64,000 bases of DNA from Mycobacterium rhizamassiliense (lineage in GTDB: Bacteria > Actinomycetota > Actinomycetes > Mycobacteriales > Mycobacteriaceae): assembly GCF_900157375.1 (NCBI RefSeq), contig NZ_LT721901.1, positions 3,086,315 to 3,150,314 on the forward strand. The letters are read 5' to 3'. The number at the start of each line of letters is the position of its first letter. Position 1 is the first letter of the stretch. This document shows, one piece after another, positions 47,127-54,711 of the stretch. The position numbers were made by a program, and so were the translations under genes. The notes below the pieces were generated by a model. That model did not search any database and was not told where the DNA came from. It saw only the letters and a list, made by a program, of their open reading frames with translations.

Positions 47127-48626
47127 ATGACGAATGACCCGAGGTATTCGCCACCGCCGCAGCAGCCGGGATACCGCAATGCGCCTAACCAGCCTGCGCC
47201 GCCCGCCTACTCCCAGGGGCACCAGCCGTACAACCAGCCATACGACTGGCGCTACCCGCCGTCCCAGCAGCCGACGCAGTCGACGCCGACGAATCAGTAC
47301 CGGCGGCCCTTCGAGCCGTTCGGCGGTACCGGCCCGATAGGCGGCGGCACCGGCCCGGGTCCGATCCCCGGTGGCCCCGGCCCGGGTCCGATCCCCGGCG
47401 GTACCGGCACCGGTCCGATCCCCGGCATGTACCCACCGCCCGTGCGTGAAAAGCGTTCGCGCGCAGGGCTATTGACCGCGGGCGCGATCGCGATCGCGGT
47501 GGTGTCCGCCGGTATCGGCGGCGCGGCGGCGACGGTTGTCGAGCTGGGTACGCACGCCGCCGGCGCCAACGGCGGCCGGGTGATCGGGGCCGCCCCCAGC
47601 GTCCCGGCGGCCAACATGCCCCCGGGCAGCGTCGAGCAGGTCGCGTCCAAGGTGGTGCCCAGCGTGGTCATGCTGGAGACCGACATCGGCCGCGCGTCCG
47701 AAGAGGGCTCCGGCGTCGTCCTGTCGGCCGACGGCCTGATCCTGACCAACAACCACGTCGTCGCCGCGGCCGCTCCGCAGAAGGCTCCGCCGCCCGGTGC
47801 GCCCAGCGCCCCGCCTCCACCCGGCGGACCCGGCGGACCCGGCGGCCCCGGCGGACCGGCACCCAAGACGACCGTGACGTTCTCCGACGGCCGCACCGCA
47901 CCCTTCACCGTCGTCGGCGCGGACCCCACCAGCGACATCGCGGTGATTCGCGTGCAGGGCGTCAGCGGGCTCACACCCATCTCCTTGGGCTCCTCGTCCG
48001 ACCTGAAGGTCGGGCAGCCGGTGGTGGCGATCGGGTCGCCGCTGGGCCTGTCGGGCACCGTGACTACGGGCATCATCAGCGCGCTGAACCGGCCGGTGTC
48101 CACCACCGGCGAGTCGGGCAACCAGAACACGGTGCTGGACGCGATCCAGACCGACGCGGCGATCAACCCGGGCAACTCCGGTGGCGCGTTGGTCAACATG
48201 AACGGGCAACTGGTGGGCATTAACTCCGCGATCGCCACGTTGGGTGCGGATTCGCCGGACGCCCAAAGCGGTTCGATCGGGTTGGGCTTCGCGATCCCGG
48301 TCGACCAGGCCAAGCGCATCGCCGACGAGTTGATCAGCAGCGGCAAGGCGTCGCACGCCTCGCTGGGAGTCCAGGTGACCAGTGACAAGGCGACCCCGGG
48401 CGCCAAGGTCGTCGACGTCATTCAGGGCGGCGCGGCCGCAACCGCCGGCGTGCCCAAGAACGTGGTCGTGACCAAGGTCGACGACCGCCCGATCAACAGC
48501 GCCGACGCTTTGGTGGCGGCCGTGCGGTCCAAGGCGCCCGGCGACAAGGTGTCGTTGACGTTTGTCGATCCGGGCGGCGGCAGCAGCCGCACCGTGCAGG
48601 TCACCCTGGGTAAGGCGGATCAGTGA
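47127..48626 (+). CDS. pepD: HtrA-like serine protease PepD
   Basis: 499 residues. The N-terminus is Pro/Gln/Tyr-rich and includes GPIPGG repeats. One membrane helix (~112-135) anchors the protein with the protease outside. The catalytic triad is visible as His in TNNHVVAAA (~210), Asp in TSDIAVIRV (~270) and Ser in NPGNSGGALV (~350). A C-terminal PDZ domain follows (ASLGVQVTSDKATPGAKVV). A Gly/Pro-rich stretch (AQKAPPPGAPSAPPPPGG-type, ~216-250) lies between His and Asp and is longer than in M. tuberculosis PepD (464 residues). PepD acts in envelope stress with MprAB. Confidence 0.95.
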   Translation: MTNDPRYSPPPQQPGYRNAPNQPAPPAYSQGHQPYNQPYDWRYPPSQQPTQSTPTNQYRRPFEPFGGTGPIGGGTGPGPIPGGPGPGPIPGGTGTGPIPGMYPPPVREKRSRAGLLTAGAIAIAVVSAGIGGAAATVVELGTHAAGANGGRVIGAAPSVPAANMPPGSVEQVASKVVPSVVMLETDIGRASEEGSGVVLSADGLILTNNHVVAAAAPQKAPPPGAPSAPPPPGGPGGPGGPGGPAPKTTVTFSDGRTAPFTVVGADPTSDIAVIRVQGVSGLTPISLGSSSDLKVGQPVVAIGSPLGLSGTVTTGIISALNRPVSTTGESGNQNTVLDAIQTDAAINPGNSGGALVNMNGQLVGINSAIATLGADSPDAQSGSIGLGFAIPVDQAKRIADELISSGKASHASLGVQVTSDKATPGAKVVDVIQGGAAATAGVPKNVVVTKVDDRPINSADALVAAVRSKAPGDKVSLTFVDPGGGSSRTVQVTLGKADQ

Positions 48627-49171
48627 TGAGAGTCGATGAGCCGCTGTCGGAACTCGGATATACGGTTGCACCCATGGAAACGGGTGCGGAACTAGTTGTC
48701 GGCCGAGCTCTAGTCGTGGTGGTCGACGATCGCACCGCGCACGGGGACGAGGACCACAGTGGCCCGTTGGTCACCGAGCTGCTGACCGAGGCGGGTTTCG
48801 TCGTCGACGGTGTGATCGCGGTCTTGGCCGATGAGGTCGAGATCCGCAATGCTCTGAACACCGCGGTGATCGGTGGCGTGGACCTGGTGGTGTCGGTCGG
48901 CGGGACGGGAGTCACGCCGCGCGACGTCACGCCCGAGGCGACCGTCGACATCCTGGACCGCGAGATCCTCGGGATCGCCGAGGCCATCCGCGCCTCCGGG
49001 CTGTCCGCGGGAATCATCGACGCCGGGTTGTCGCGCGGTCTGGCGGGCGTGTCCGGCAGCACGCTGGTGGTCAACCTTGCCGGTTCCCGCTACGCGGTGC
49101 GCGACGGGATGGCGACGCTGAATCCGCTTGCGGCCCATATCATCGGGCAGTTGTCCAGCCTCGAGATCTGA
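48626..49171 (+). CDS. moaB2: Molybdopterin adenylyltransferase-like MoaB2
   Basis: 181 residues from the ATG at 48626, which overlaps the pepD stop by one base; a GTG one codon earlier is the alternative. The MoaB/MogA fold is shown by LVVVVDDRTAHGDEDHSGPL, VVSVGGTGVTPRDVTPEAT and NPLAAHIIGQL. MoaB proteins adenylate molybdopterin. In this operon position the role in envelope stress, if any, is unexplained. Four genes mprA-mprB-pepD-moaB2 form one unit. Confidence 0.92.
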   Translation: MRVDEPLSELGYTVAPMETGAELVVGRALVVVVDDRTAHGDEDHSGPLVTELLTEAGFVVDGVIAVLADEVEIRNALNTAVIGGVDLVVSVGGTGVTPRDVTPEATVDILDREILGIAEAIRASGLSAGIIDAGLSRGLAGVSGSTLVVNLAGSRYAVRDGMATLNPLAAHIIGQLSSLEI

Positions 49172-49185
49172 TTCGGCCCGGGTCG

Positions 49186-49641
49186 TTACGACTCGGCGTC
49201 CGCGCGCGGTCCGTGTTCCGGCGGGGGTGTGGTGCCCGCCGCGCCGTGTCGGCCCGGGGAGTCGCCGTCGGTTTGCGCCAGCAGGTCCCGGATCTCGGTG
49301 AGCAAGACGATTTGGGCGTCGTCGGCCTGCTCGACCTCGCCCTGCTTGCGCAGCCTGTTGTAGGGCAGCACGACCAGGAAGTAGACCACCGCGGCGACGA
49401 GGATGAAGTTGATCGCGGCCGACACGACAACGTTCAGGTCGATCGTCTGGCCGCCCCCGATGCCGATCTTCAGGATGCCGACGTCGGACTTCTGGTTGAC
49501 GCCGATCCGATTGATCAACGGCGTGATGATGCTGTCGGTGAACTTGGTGACCAATGCCGTGAATGCGGTACCGATGACCACCGCGACGGACAGATCGACG
49601 ATGTTGCCGCGGGAGAGAAACTCTTTGAACCCCTTGAGCAT
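49186..49641 (-). CDS. mscL: Large-conductance mechanosensitive channel
   Basis: 151 residues, the M. tuberculosis length. TM1 is in [19 protein letters not shown] (pore helix), TM2 in [19 protein letters not shown], and the C-terminal helix is rich in Glu/Gln/Asp ([14 protein letters not shown]). Forms a pentameric pore that opens under membrane tension during osmotic downshock. Converges on moaB2. Confidence 0.96.
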   Translation of the reverse strand: MLKGFKEFLSRGNIVDLSVAVVIGTAFTALVTKFTDSIITPLINRIGVNQKSDVGILKIGIGGGQTIDLNVVVSAAINFILVAAVVYFLVVLPYNRLRKQGEVEQADDAQIVLLTEIRDLLAQTDGDSPGRHGAAGTTPPPEHGPRADAES

Positions 49642-49707
49642 CCGGATGTCCTTTCTGGGCTGGCGAGAGTTTGCTGCATCCCCCGTCTGAAAACCGCGGC
49701 CAGGAAC

Positions 49708-50388
49708 TCAGTGCAGGGTAAGGGTCACCCGCTGGCCCAACACCGAGCCTGCCACCGTGTTCGCCACGCGAGCCGGCAGCGCAACCAACACTACGCGGTC
49801 ACCGTCGGCGGCCTGGACTTTCTGCTTGGCCGACACGAGGACCACTACCGCGTCGGTCGCCACCACCTTGCTGACGGGTTGCTTGCCGGGTTCGGTCTCG
49901 GCGGCCGGCGCGGCCAGCACGTCGACGACGTCGCCGACACGGACGAGGTCGACCAGCGCGCCGTCCGCCAGATGCAGCGGCACGATGCGCGCGCCCGGCC
50001 CGGCGTTGGATCCGACCGCTGCCTCGGCCAGGCGGCTGTTCAGCAGCCGGACGTCGGTGAGTACCTCGCCGCGGCGCGCCGGGCCGGCCAGCGTCGAACC
50101 GACCACCGTGGCCAAGTCGGCCGCGGAACCGTCGGGAAGCGTTGTCGCCAAGCGTCTTTCGAGGTGGACATCGTCGGGGGAGAGGGCGGCGCCGGGGGCT
50201 AAGTCGCGGGTGGCCACCACGACGTCGGCGCGGTCACCGTCGGGGTTCGAGCGCAGCGCGGCGACGGCGGCCAGCAGGACAAGCGCGCCCGCGGCCACGC
50301 GGCGGGCCAGCACGGTACGGGTCCAGTCCGGCCGCAGCAGCGCCGCCACCCGGCTGAATGTCGTTGGATTCAGCGATGGTTCCCCCAC
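49708..50388 (-). CDS. SAF-domain / CpaB-type protein (Rv0990c-like)
   Basis: 226 residues, GTG start. An N-terminal membrane helix (~28-46) is followed by a SAF domain (VVVATRDLAPGAALSPDDVHLE, ~55-76) of the type found in pilus assembly protein CpaB/RcpC and in antifreeze-like proteins. Located 65 bp downstream of ruc in the same orientation, as in M. tuberculosis, where the two are induced together by heat. Function unknown; a periplasmic or envelope-linked role is inferred. Confidence 0.8.
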   Translation of the reverse strand: MGEPSLNPTTFSRVAALLRPDWTRTVLARRVAAGALVLLAAVAALRSNPDGDRADVVVATRDLAPGAALSPDDVHLERRLATTLPDGSAADLATVVGSTLAGPARRGEVLTDVRLLNSRLAEAAVGSNAGPGARIVPLHLADGALVDLVRVGDVVDVLAAPAAETEPGKQPVSKVVATDAVVVLVSAKQKVQAADGDRVVLVALPARVANTVAGSVLGQRVTLTLH

Positions 50389-50453
50389 GGCGCAACCGTA
50401 GGCGCCGACAGCCGCGGACGATGGCGGTCAATCAGTGGGGTGTGGATAACCGG

Positions 50454-50792
50454 CTAGCTGGGGGTGGAGGCTGCCGACGCGGTGGAGCTGCTGCTCGACT
50501 TCTCGCTCGACGCGGACTTGTCGCTGGAGCTGGAGCTCTCGCTGCTGCTCGACTTCTCGCTGGAACCGGAGTCCTTGCTCGACGAGCCGTTGGACGAGCT
50601 CGACTTCTTGCCGGACTCGCGGCTGTCGGTGCGGTAGAAGCCGCTGCCCTTGAACACGACGCCGACGGAGTTGAAGAGCTTGCGCAGCCGGCCCGAGCAC
50701 TTCTCGCACGTGGTCAGGGTGTCGTCGGTGAACGACTGCACCACGTCGAAGCGGTTGTCGCACTCAGTGCACGCGTAGCTGTAGGTCGGCAC
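50454..50792 (-). CDS. ruc: Redox-regulated chaperone Ruc (FmdB-type zinc ribbon)
   Basis: 112 residues from a GTG at 50792, with GGAGG seven bases upstream. The N-terminal zinc ribbon uses Cys8, Cys11, Cys29 and Cys32 (CTEC, CEKC). The C-terminal ~55 residues are Ser/Lys-rich and disordered. In M. tuberculosis the homologue Rv0991c (Ruc) is a chaperone that becomes active when these Cys are oxidised. A CIRCE-like element lies 27 bp upstream, which agrees with heat control. The SAF-domain gene follows downstream. Confidence 0.9.
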   Translation of the reverse strand: MPTYSYACTECDNRFDVVQSFTDDTLTTCEKCSGRLRKLFNSVGVVFKGSGFYRTDSRESGKKSSSSNGSSSKDSGSSEKSSSSESSSSSDKSASSEKSSSSSTASAASTPS

Positions 50793-50818
50793 GAAAAACC
50801 TCCGTGAAATAAGCCTTG

Positions 50819-50846
50819 TTAGCACTCTACCGTGCCCGAGTGCCAA
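50819..50846 (-). promoter_or_regulatory. CIRCE-like HrcA operator upstream of ruc
   Basis: TTAGCACTC-N10-GAGTGCCAA on the plus strand. The arms pair at 8 of 9 positions and match the CIRCE consensus TTAGCACTC-N9-GAGTGCTAA except for one base and, by count, one extra spacer base. It lies between the folate cyclo-ligase stop and the ruc start. HrcA control of this locus is known for M. tuberculosis from hrcA-mutant expression data. Confidence 0.7.
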
Positions 50847-50865
50847 AACGATCAGAGAAGTGCTC

Positions 50866-51465
50866 TCATTCCCCCGCGCTGGGCGGCACGGCGATCATCC
50901 CACGCCGCGGCGTGACCGCGTGCGTCATCGGCACATCGTGCGGGTCCGCCGGTAACTCGTCGAAGAACTCCTCGTCGCGGACCACCGCGACCAGCCGTGC
51001 CGACGGGTTCCGCCCGTCCAGCGAGCGGTCGTAGAAGCCGCGACCCCGGCCCAGCCGCACGCCGCGGCGGTCGACCGCCAGCGCAGGCACCACGACGAGG
51101 TCGGCCTCGGCCAGCGTCGACTCCGACAGCCAGGGTTCGGGCGGCTCGAGCAGTCCCCATCGACCGCTAACGAGCTCGCCCGGCCGGTACTGGCCCCACC
51201 GCAGCCGCATCGGGGTGTCGTCAGATGTCGTGCGTGCCACCGGCAGCAGCACCCGGCCGGCCCGCCGCAGCAACACATCGAGCAGCTCGATCGACCCGGG
51301 TTCGGTGCCCACCGGCACGTAGGCGCACACCGTGCTGCCGCTGCTCACCGCCTGCTGGAGGTGGTCGATGAGCATGCGGGCCTCGGCCGCCCGATCGGCG
51401 TCGGCAACACCGGCACGCGCGGCCAGCAGCTGTGCGCGCAACGCGGCCTTGGTCGCGGTTGCCAT
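50866..51465 (-). CDS. 5-formyltetrahydrofolate cyclo-ligase family protein (Rv0992c-like)
   Basis: 199 residues. The family signature GVRLGRGRGFYDRSL with the ATP-binding Gly/Arg stretch is near residues ~135-150, and an N-terminal basic ALRAQLLAARAGV helix is typical. It converts 5-formyl-THF to 5,10-methenyl-THF. Divergent from galU over 76 bp that includes a CRP-type site. Some members of this family have been given other functions, so the activity is likely but not proven. Confidence 0.88.
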   Translation of the reverse strand: MATATKAALRAQLLAARAGVADADRAAEARMLIDHLQQAVSSGSTVCAYVPVGTEPGSIELLDVLLRRAGRVLLPVARTTSDDTPMRLRWGQYRPGELVSGRWGLLEPPEPWLSESTLAEADLVVVPALAVDRRGVRLGRGRGFYDRSLDGRNPSARLVAVVRDEEFFDELPADPHDVPMTHAVTPRRGMIAVPPSAGE

Positions 51466-51533
51466 GCGTCAACGATGACAGCACGGGTATTCCGACTGCC
51501 ATGCACGGTCGGTATCCCGGATGAGCGTTATGG

Positions 51534-51549
51534 TGTGAACGATGTCACG
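51534..51549 (+). promoter_or_regulatory. CRP-type site overlapping the galU start
   Basis: TGTGAACGATGTCACG follows the same TGTGA-N6-TCACG form as the site before sucC (18969-18984). The galU ATG (51542-51544) lies inside the 16 bases. The site also lies 69 bp upstream of the divergent cyclo-ligase gene and could act on that promoter instead. Confidence 0.55.
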
Positions 51550-52453
51550 ACCTGAAGACGTACTGATCCCCTACACGGCGATCGTGCCCGCGGCCGGTCT
51601 GGGCACGCGTTTCCTCCCGGCGACCAAGACGGTGCCCAAGGAGCTGCTGCCCGTCGTCGACACCCCCGGCATCGAGCTCGTCGCCGCCGAGGCGGCCGCG
51701 GCTGGCGCCGAGCGCCTGGTGATCATCACCTCCGAAGGCAAGGACGGCGTCGTCGCCCACTTCGTCGAGGACCTGGTGCTGGAGGGCACGCTGGAAGCCC
51801 GCGGCAAGATGGCGATGCTTGCGAAGGTGCGCCGCGCGCCGGCCCTCATCAAGGTCGAGTCGGTGGTGCAGGCCGAGCCGCTGGGGCTGGGCCACGCCAT
51901 CAGCTGCGTGGAGCCCACGCTGGCGCCGGACGAGGACGCCGTCATGGTGCTGCTGCCCGACGACCTGGTGCTGCCGACCGGCGTGCTCGAGGCGATGGCG
52001 AAGGTGCGCGCCCAGTACGGCGGCACGGTGTTGTGCGCCATCGAGGTAGCGCCCGAAGAGATCAGTGCCTACGGCGTTTTCGACGTCGACGCGATCGACG
52101 GCGGCCACCCGGACGTGCTGAAGGTCAAGGGCATGGTCGAAAAGCCGAAGGCCGAGGACGCCCCGTCGATGTACGCCGCGGCGGGCCGCTATGTGCTGGA
52201 CCGGTGCGTCTTCGACGCGCTGCGCCGCATCGACCGTGGGGCCGGCGGGGAAGTTCAGCTGACCGACGCGATCGCGCTGCTGATCAAAGAGGGCCACCCG
52301 GTGCATGTCGTCGTGCATCACGGATCTCGACACGACTTGGGAAATCCCGGCGGCTACCTCAAGGCTGCGGTTGACTTTGCATTGGATCGTGACGACTATG
52401 GCCCGGATTTGCGGCGATGGTTGGTGGCGCGATTGGGCCTGACCGAGCAGTAG
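51542..52453 (+). CDS. galU: UTP-glucose-1-phosphate uridylyltransferase
   Basis: 303 residues. The nucleotidyltransferase signature PAAGLGTRFLPATKTVPKEL (~18-37) and VPDDLV-type, KPKAEDAPS and GGEVQLTDAI motifs identify the enzyme that makes UDP-glucose for cell-wall polysaccharides. Close in front of moeA1, but 101 bp apart. A CRP-type site covers the start. Confidence 0.95.
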   Translation: MSRPEDVLIPYTAIVPAAGLGTRFLPATKTVPKELLPVVDTPGIELVAAEAAAAGAERLVIITSEGKDGVVAHFVEDLVLEGTLEARGKMAMLAKVRRAPALIKVESVVQAEPLGLGHAISCVEPTLAPDEDAVMVLLPDDLVLPTGVLEAMAKVRAQYGGTVLCAIEVAPEEISAYGVFDVDAIDGGHPDVLKVKGMVEKPKAEDAPSMYAAAGRYVLDRCVFDALRRIDRGAGGEVQLTDAIALLIKEGHPVHVVVHHGSRHDLGNPGGYLKAAVDFALDRDDYGPDLRRWLVARLGLTEQ

Positions 52454-52554
52454 CCGGGCACCGCACAAATCGGGCGACGACGGTCCCGTGACAAGTGGAC
52501 GGTCGAGCTCAGTGCGCCCGACCCACGAGTGTTCGAGGGCAGGAAGGCGCGGTT

Positions 52555-53847
52555 GTGCGTTCGGTTGAGGAGCAGCAGGCCCGGATAACGGCCGCCGCGG
52601 TGGCCCCGCGGCCGATGCGGGTGGCCATTGCCGAGGCACAGGGGTTGATGTGCGCCGAGGAGGTCGTGACCGAACGGCCGCTGCCCGGTTTCGACCAGGC
52701 CGCGATCGACGGCTACGCGGTCCGCAGCGTCGACGTGCTGGGTGTCGGCGAGGCGAGCGGCGAGCCCGTCTACGACGAAGCCGGCGAACCGATCATCGAC
52801 GAGGACGCCAGCGACGGGTTGGTCCTGCCGGTGATGGGCATCATCGAAGCCGGTACGCGCACCCCCAGCCGGCTGCAGCCGCGGCAGGCCGCGCGCGTGC
52901 AGACCGGGGCCCCGCTGCCGACGCTGGCCGATGCGGTGCTGCCGCTGAAGTGGACCGACGGCGGAACGTCGAAGGTGCGGATCCTGCGCGGCGCGCCGTC
53001 GGGCGCGTACGTCCGTCGCGCCGGGGACGACGTCCAGCCGGGCGACGTCGCCGTGCGGTCCGGGACCATCATCGGCGCCGCCCAGGTCGGGCTGCTTGCC
53101 GCGGTCGGCCGGGAACGGGTGCTGGTGCATCCGCGGCCGCGGGTGTCGATCATGGCCATCGGCGGTGAGCTGGTTGACATTTCGCGTACCCCGGGCAACG
53201 GGCAGGTCTACGACGTCAACTCCTACGCACTGGCCGCGGCAGCCCGCGACGCCGGCGCGGAGGTCAACCGCATCGGCATCGTCCCCAGTAACCCGCAGGA
53301 GTTCGGCGAAATCGTCCAGGGCCAGATCAATCGCGCCGAGGTCGTGGTGATCGCCGGCGGCGTCGGTGGCGCGGCCGCCGAGGCGGTCCGCGGCGTGCTG
53401 TCCGAGCTGGGCGAGATGGAGGTCGTGCGGGTGGGCATGCACCCCGGGTCCGTCCAAGGATTCGGGCAGCTGGGGCGCGACGGCGTCCCGACCTTCCTGC
53501 TGCCGGCCAACCCGGTCAGCGCGTTGGTGGTCTTCGAGGTGATGGTCCGCCCGCTGATCCGGCTGTCGCTGGGCAAGCGTCAGCCGCTGCGTCGCATCGT
53601 GCAGGCCCGCACGCTCTCTCCGATCACGTCGGTCGTCGGCCGTAAGGGCTACCTGCGCGGCCAGCTGATGCGCGACCAGGACAGCGGTGAGTATTTGGTG
53701 CAGGCGCTCGGCGGAGCGCCCGGCGCGTCGTCGCACCTGCTGGCGACGCTCGCCGAGGCGAACTGCCTGGTTGTGGTTCCCAGTGGGGCGGAGCAGATTC
53801 GAACGGGTGAGATCGTCGACGTCGCCTTCCTGGCCCAGCGCGGCTGA
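52555..53847 (+). CDS. moeA1: Gephyrin/MoeA-like protein MoeA1 (Glp-type)
   Basis: 430 residues from a GTG preceded by AGGAAGG. The MoeA fold is clear: PLPGFDQAAIDGYAV near the N-terminus, RPRVSIMAIGGELV, and a PANPVSALVVFEVMVRPLI stretch near the C-terminus. However, the motif that in Mo-inserting MoeA reads GGVSxGxxD appears as VIAGGVGGAAAEAV, without the Ser and Asp. In Corynebacterium the orthologue Glp is a cell-division protein that binds FtsZ and the membrane receptor GlpR; the same gene set (moeA1, rimJ, glpR) is present here. A division role is therefore inferred rather than molybdenum insertion. Confidence 0.88.
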   Translation: MRSVEEQQARITAAAVAPRPMRVAIAEAQGLMCAEEVVTERPLPGFDQAAIDGYAVRSVDVLGVGEASGEPVYDEAGEPIIDEDASDGLVLPVMGIIEAGTRTPSRLQPRQAARVQTGAPLPTLADAVLPLKWTDGGTSKVRILRGAPSGAYVRRAGDDVQPGDVAVRSGTIIGAAQVGLLAAVGRERVLVHPRPRVSIMAIGGELVDISRTPGNGQVYDVNSYALAAAARDAGAEVNRIGIVPSNPQEFGEIVQGQINRAEVVVIAGGVGGAAAEAVRGVLSELGEMEVVRVGMHPGSVQGFGQLGRDGVPTFLLPANPVSALVVFEVMVRPLIRLSLGKRQPLRRIVQARTLSPITSVVGRKGYLRGQLMRDQDSGEYLVQALGGAPGASSHLLATLAEANCLVVVPSGAEQIRTGEIVDVAFLAQRG

Positions 53848-53868
53848 ACGACACCGTTGCGCACCCCG

Positions 53869-54522
53869 GTGAACTTCCTGCGCTCCAATTCCCGGCATCC
53901 GGGTTGGCCGATGTCGGTTGGGCCGCTGCGGGTCGCGGCGGGCGTGGTCCGGCTGCGGGCGGTGCGGATGCGCGACGGGGCGCGGTGGAGCCGGACTCGG
54001 TTGGCCGACCGCGCACACCTCGAGCCGTGGGAACCCAGTTCCGAGGGCGACTGGACGATGCGGCACTCGCCCGCGGCCTGGCCGGCGCTGTGCTCCGGGC
54101 TGCGCGCCGAGGCCCGCAGCGGCCGCATGCTGCCCTATGTGATCGAGCTCGACGGCCACTTCTGCGGCCAGCTGACCATCGGCAACGTCACCCACGGGGC
54201 GTTGCGGTCGGCGTGGATCGGCTACTGGGTCGCCAGCTCGGCGACCGGCGGTGGGGTGGCGACCGGCGCCCTGGCGCTGGGGCTCGACCATTGCTTCGGG
54301 GCGGTCCGGTTGCACCGGGTTGAGGCCACCGTGCGCCCGGAGAACGCGGCCAGCCGGCGGGTGTTGGCGAAGGTCGGCTTCCGCGAGGAGGGCCTGCTGC
54401 GCCGTTACCTCGAGGTCGACCGGGCCTGGCGCGACCACCTATTGGTGGCCATCACCGCCGAAGAGGTCTACGGATCGGTGGCGTCGACGCTGGTACGCAC
54501 CGGCCACGCCACCTGGGTCTGA
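53869..54522 (+). CDS. rimJ: GNAT-family acetyltransferase, RimJ-like
   Basis: 217 residues from the GTG at 53869. The GNAT fold is shown by VVRLRAVRMRDG, the AcCoA loop region GGVATGALALGLDHCFG, and EATVRPENAASRRVLAKVGFREEGLLRRYLEV, as in RimJ-type N-acetyltransferases. Starts at TTG 53857 and ATG 53911 are also possible (the latter gives 203 residues, the M. tuberculosis annotation); no good ribosome binding site marks any of them. It lies between moeA1 and glpR. Acetylation target unknown. Confidence 0.82.
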   Translation: MNFLRSNSRHPGWPMSVGPLRVAAGVVRLRAVRMRDGARWSRTRLADRAHLEPWEPSSEGDWTMRHSPAAWPALCSGLRAEARSGRMLPYVIELDGHFCGQLTIGNVTHGALRSAWIGYWVASSATGGGVATGALALGLDHCFGAVRLHRVEATVRPENAASRRVLAKVGFREEGLLRRYLEVDRAWRDHLLVAITAEEVYGSVASTLVRTGHATWV

Positions 54523-54569
54523 CCGCAAACTCCCTGCTACAACCCGCCGGTGTAGGCAAATCGAAATAA

Positions 54570-54596
54570 ATATGTGGCTAACGTGACATATGTGGC
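54570..54596 (+). repeat. Direct repeat ATATGTGGC upstream of glpR
   Basis: ATATGTGGC occurs at 54570-54578 and 54588-54596, 18 bp apart, in a clearly AT-richer 100-bp stretch. The second copy contains the palindrome ACATATGT. The stretch probably holds the glpR promoter. Confidence 0.35.
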
Positions 54597-54711
54597 GTGT
54601 GATGCTTGATTGAGGCAAATTACAGGTGTGTAATTGCGCTGGTCACAGGTTCCCGCCGCGCAGGCCATCGATAGACCTCGCGGGGATCTCGACCAGAAGG
54701 AGCAGGTCATC

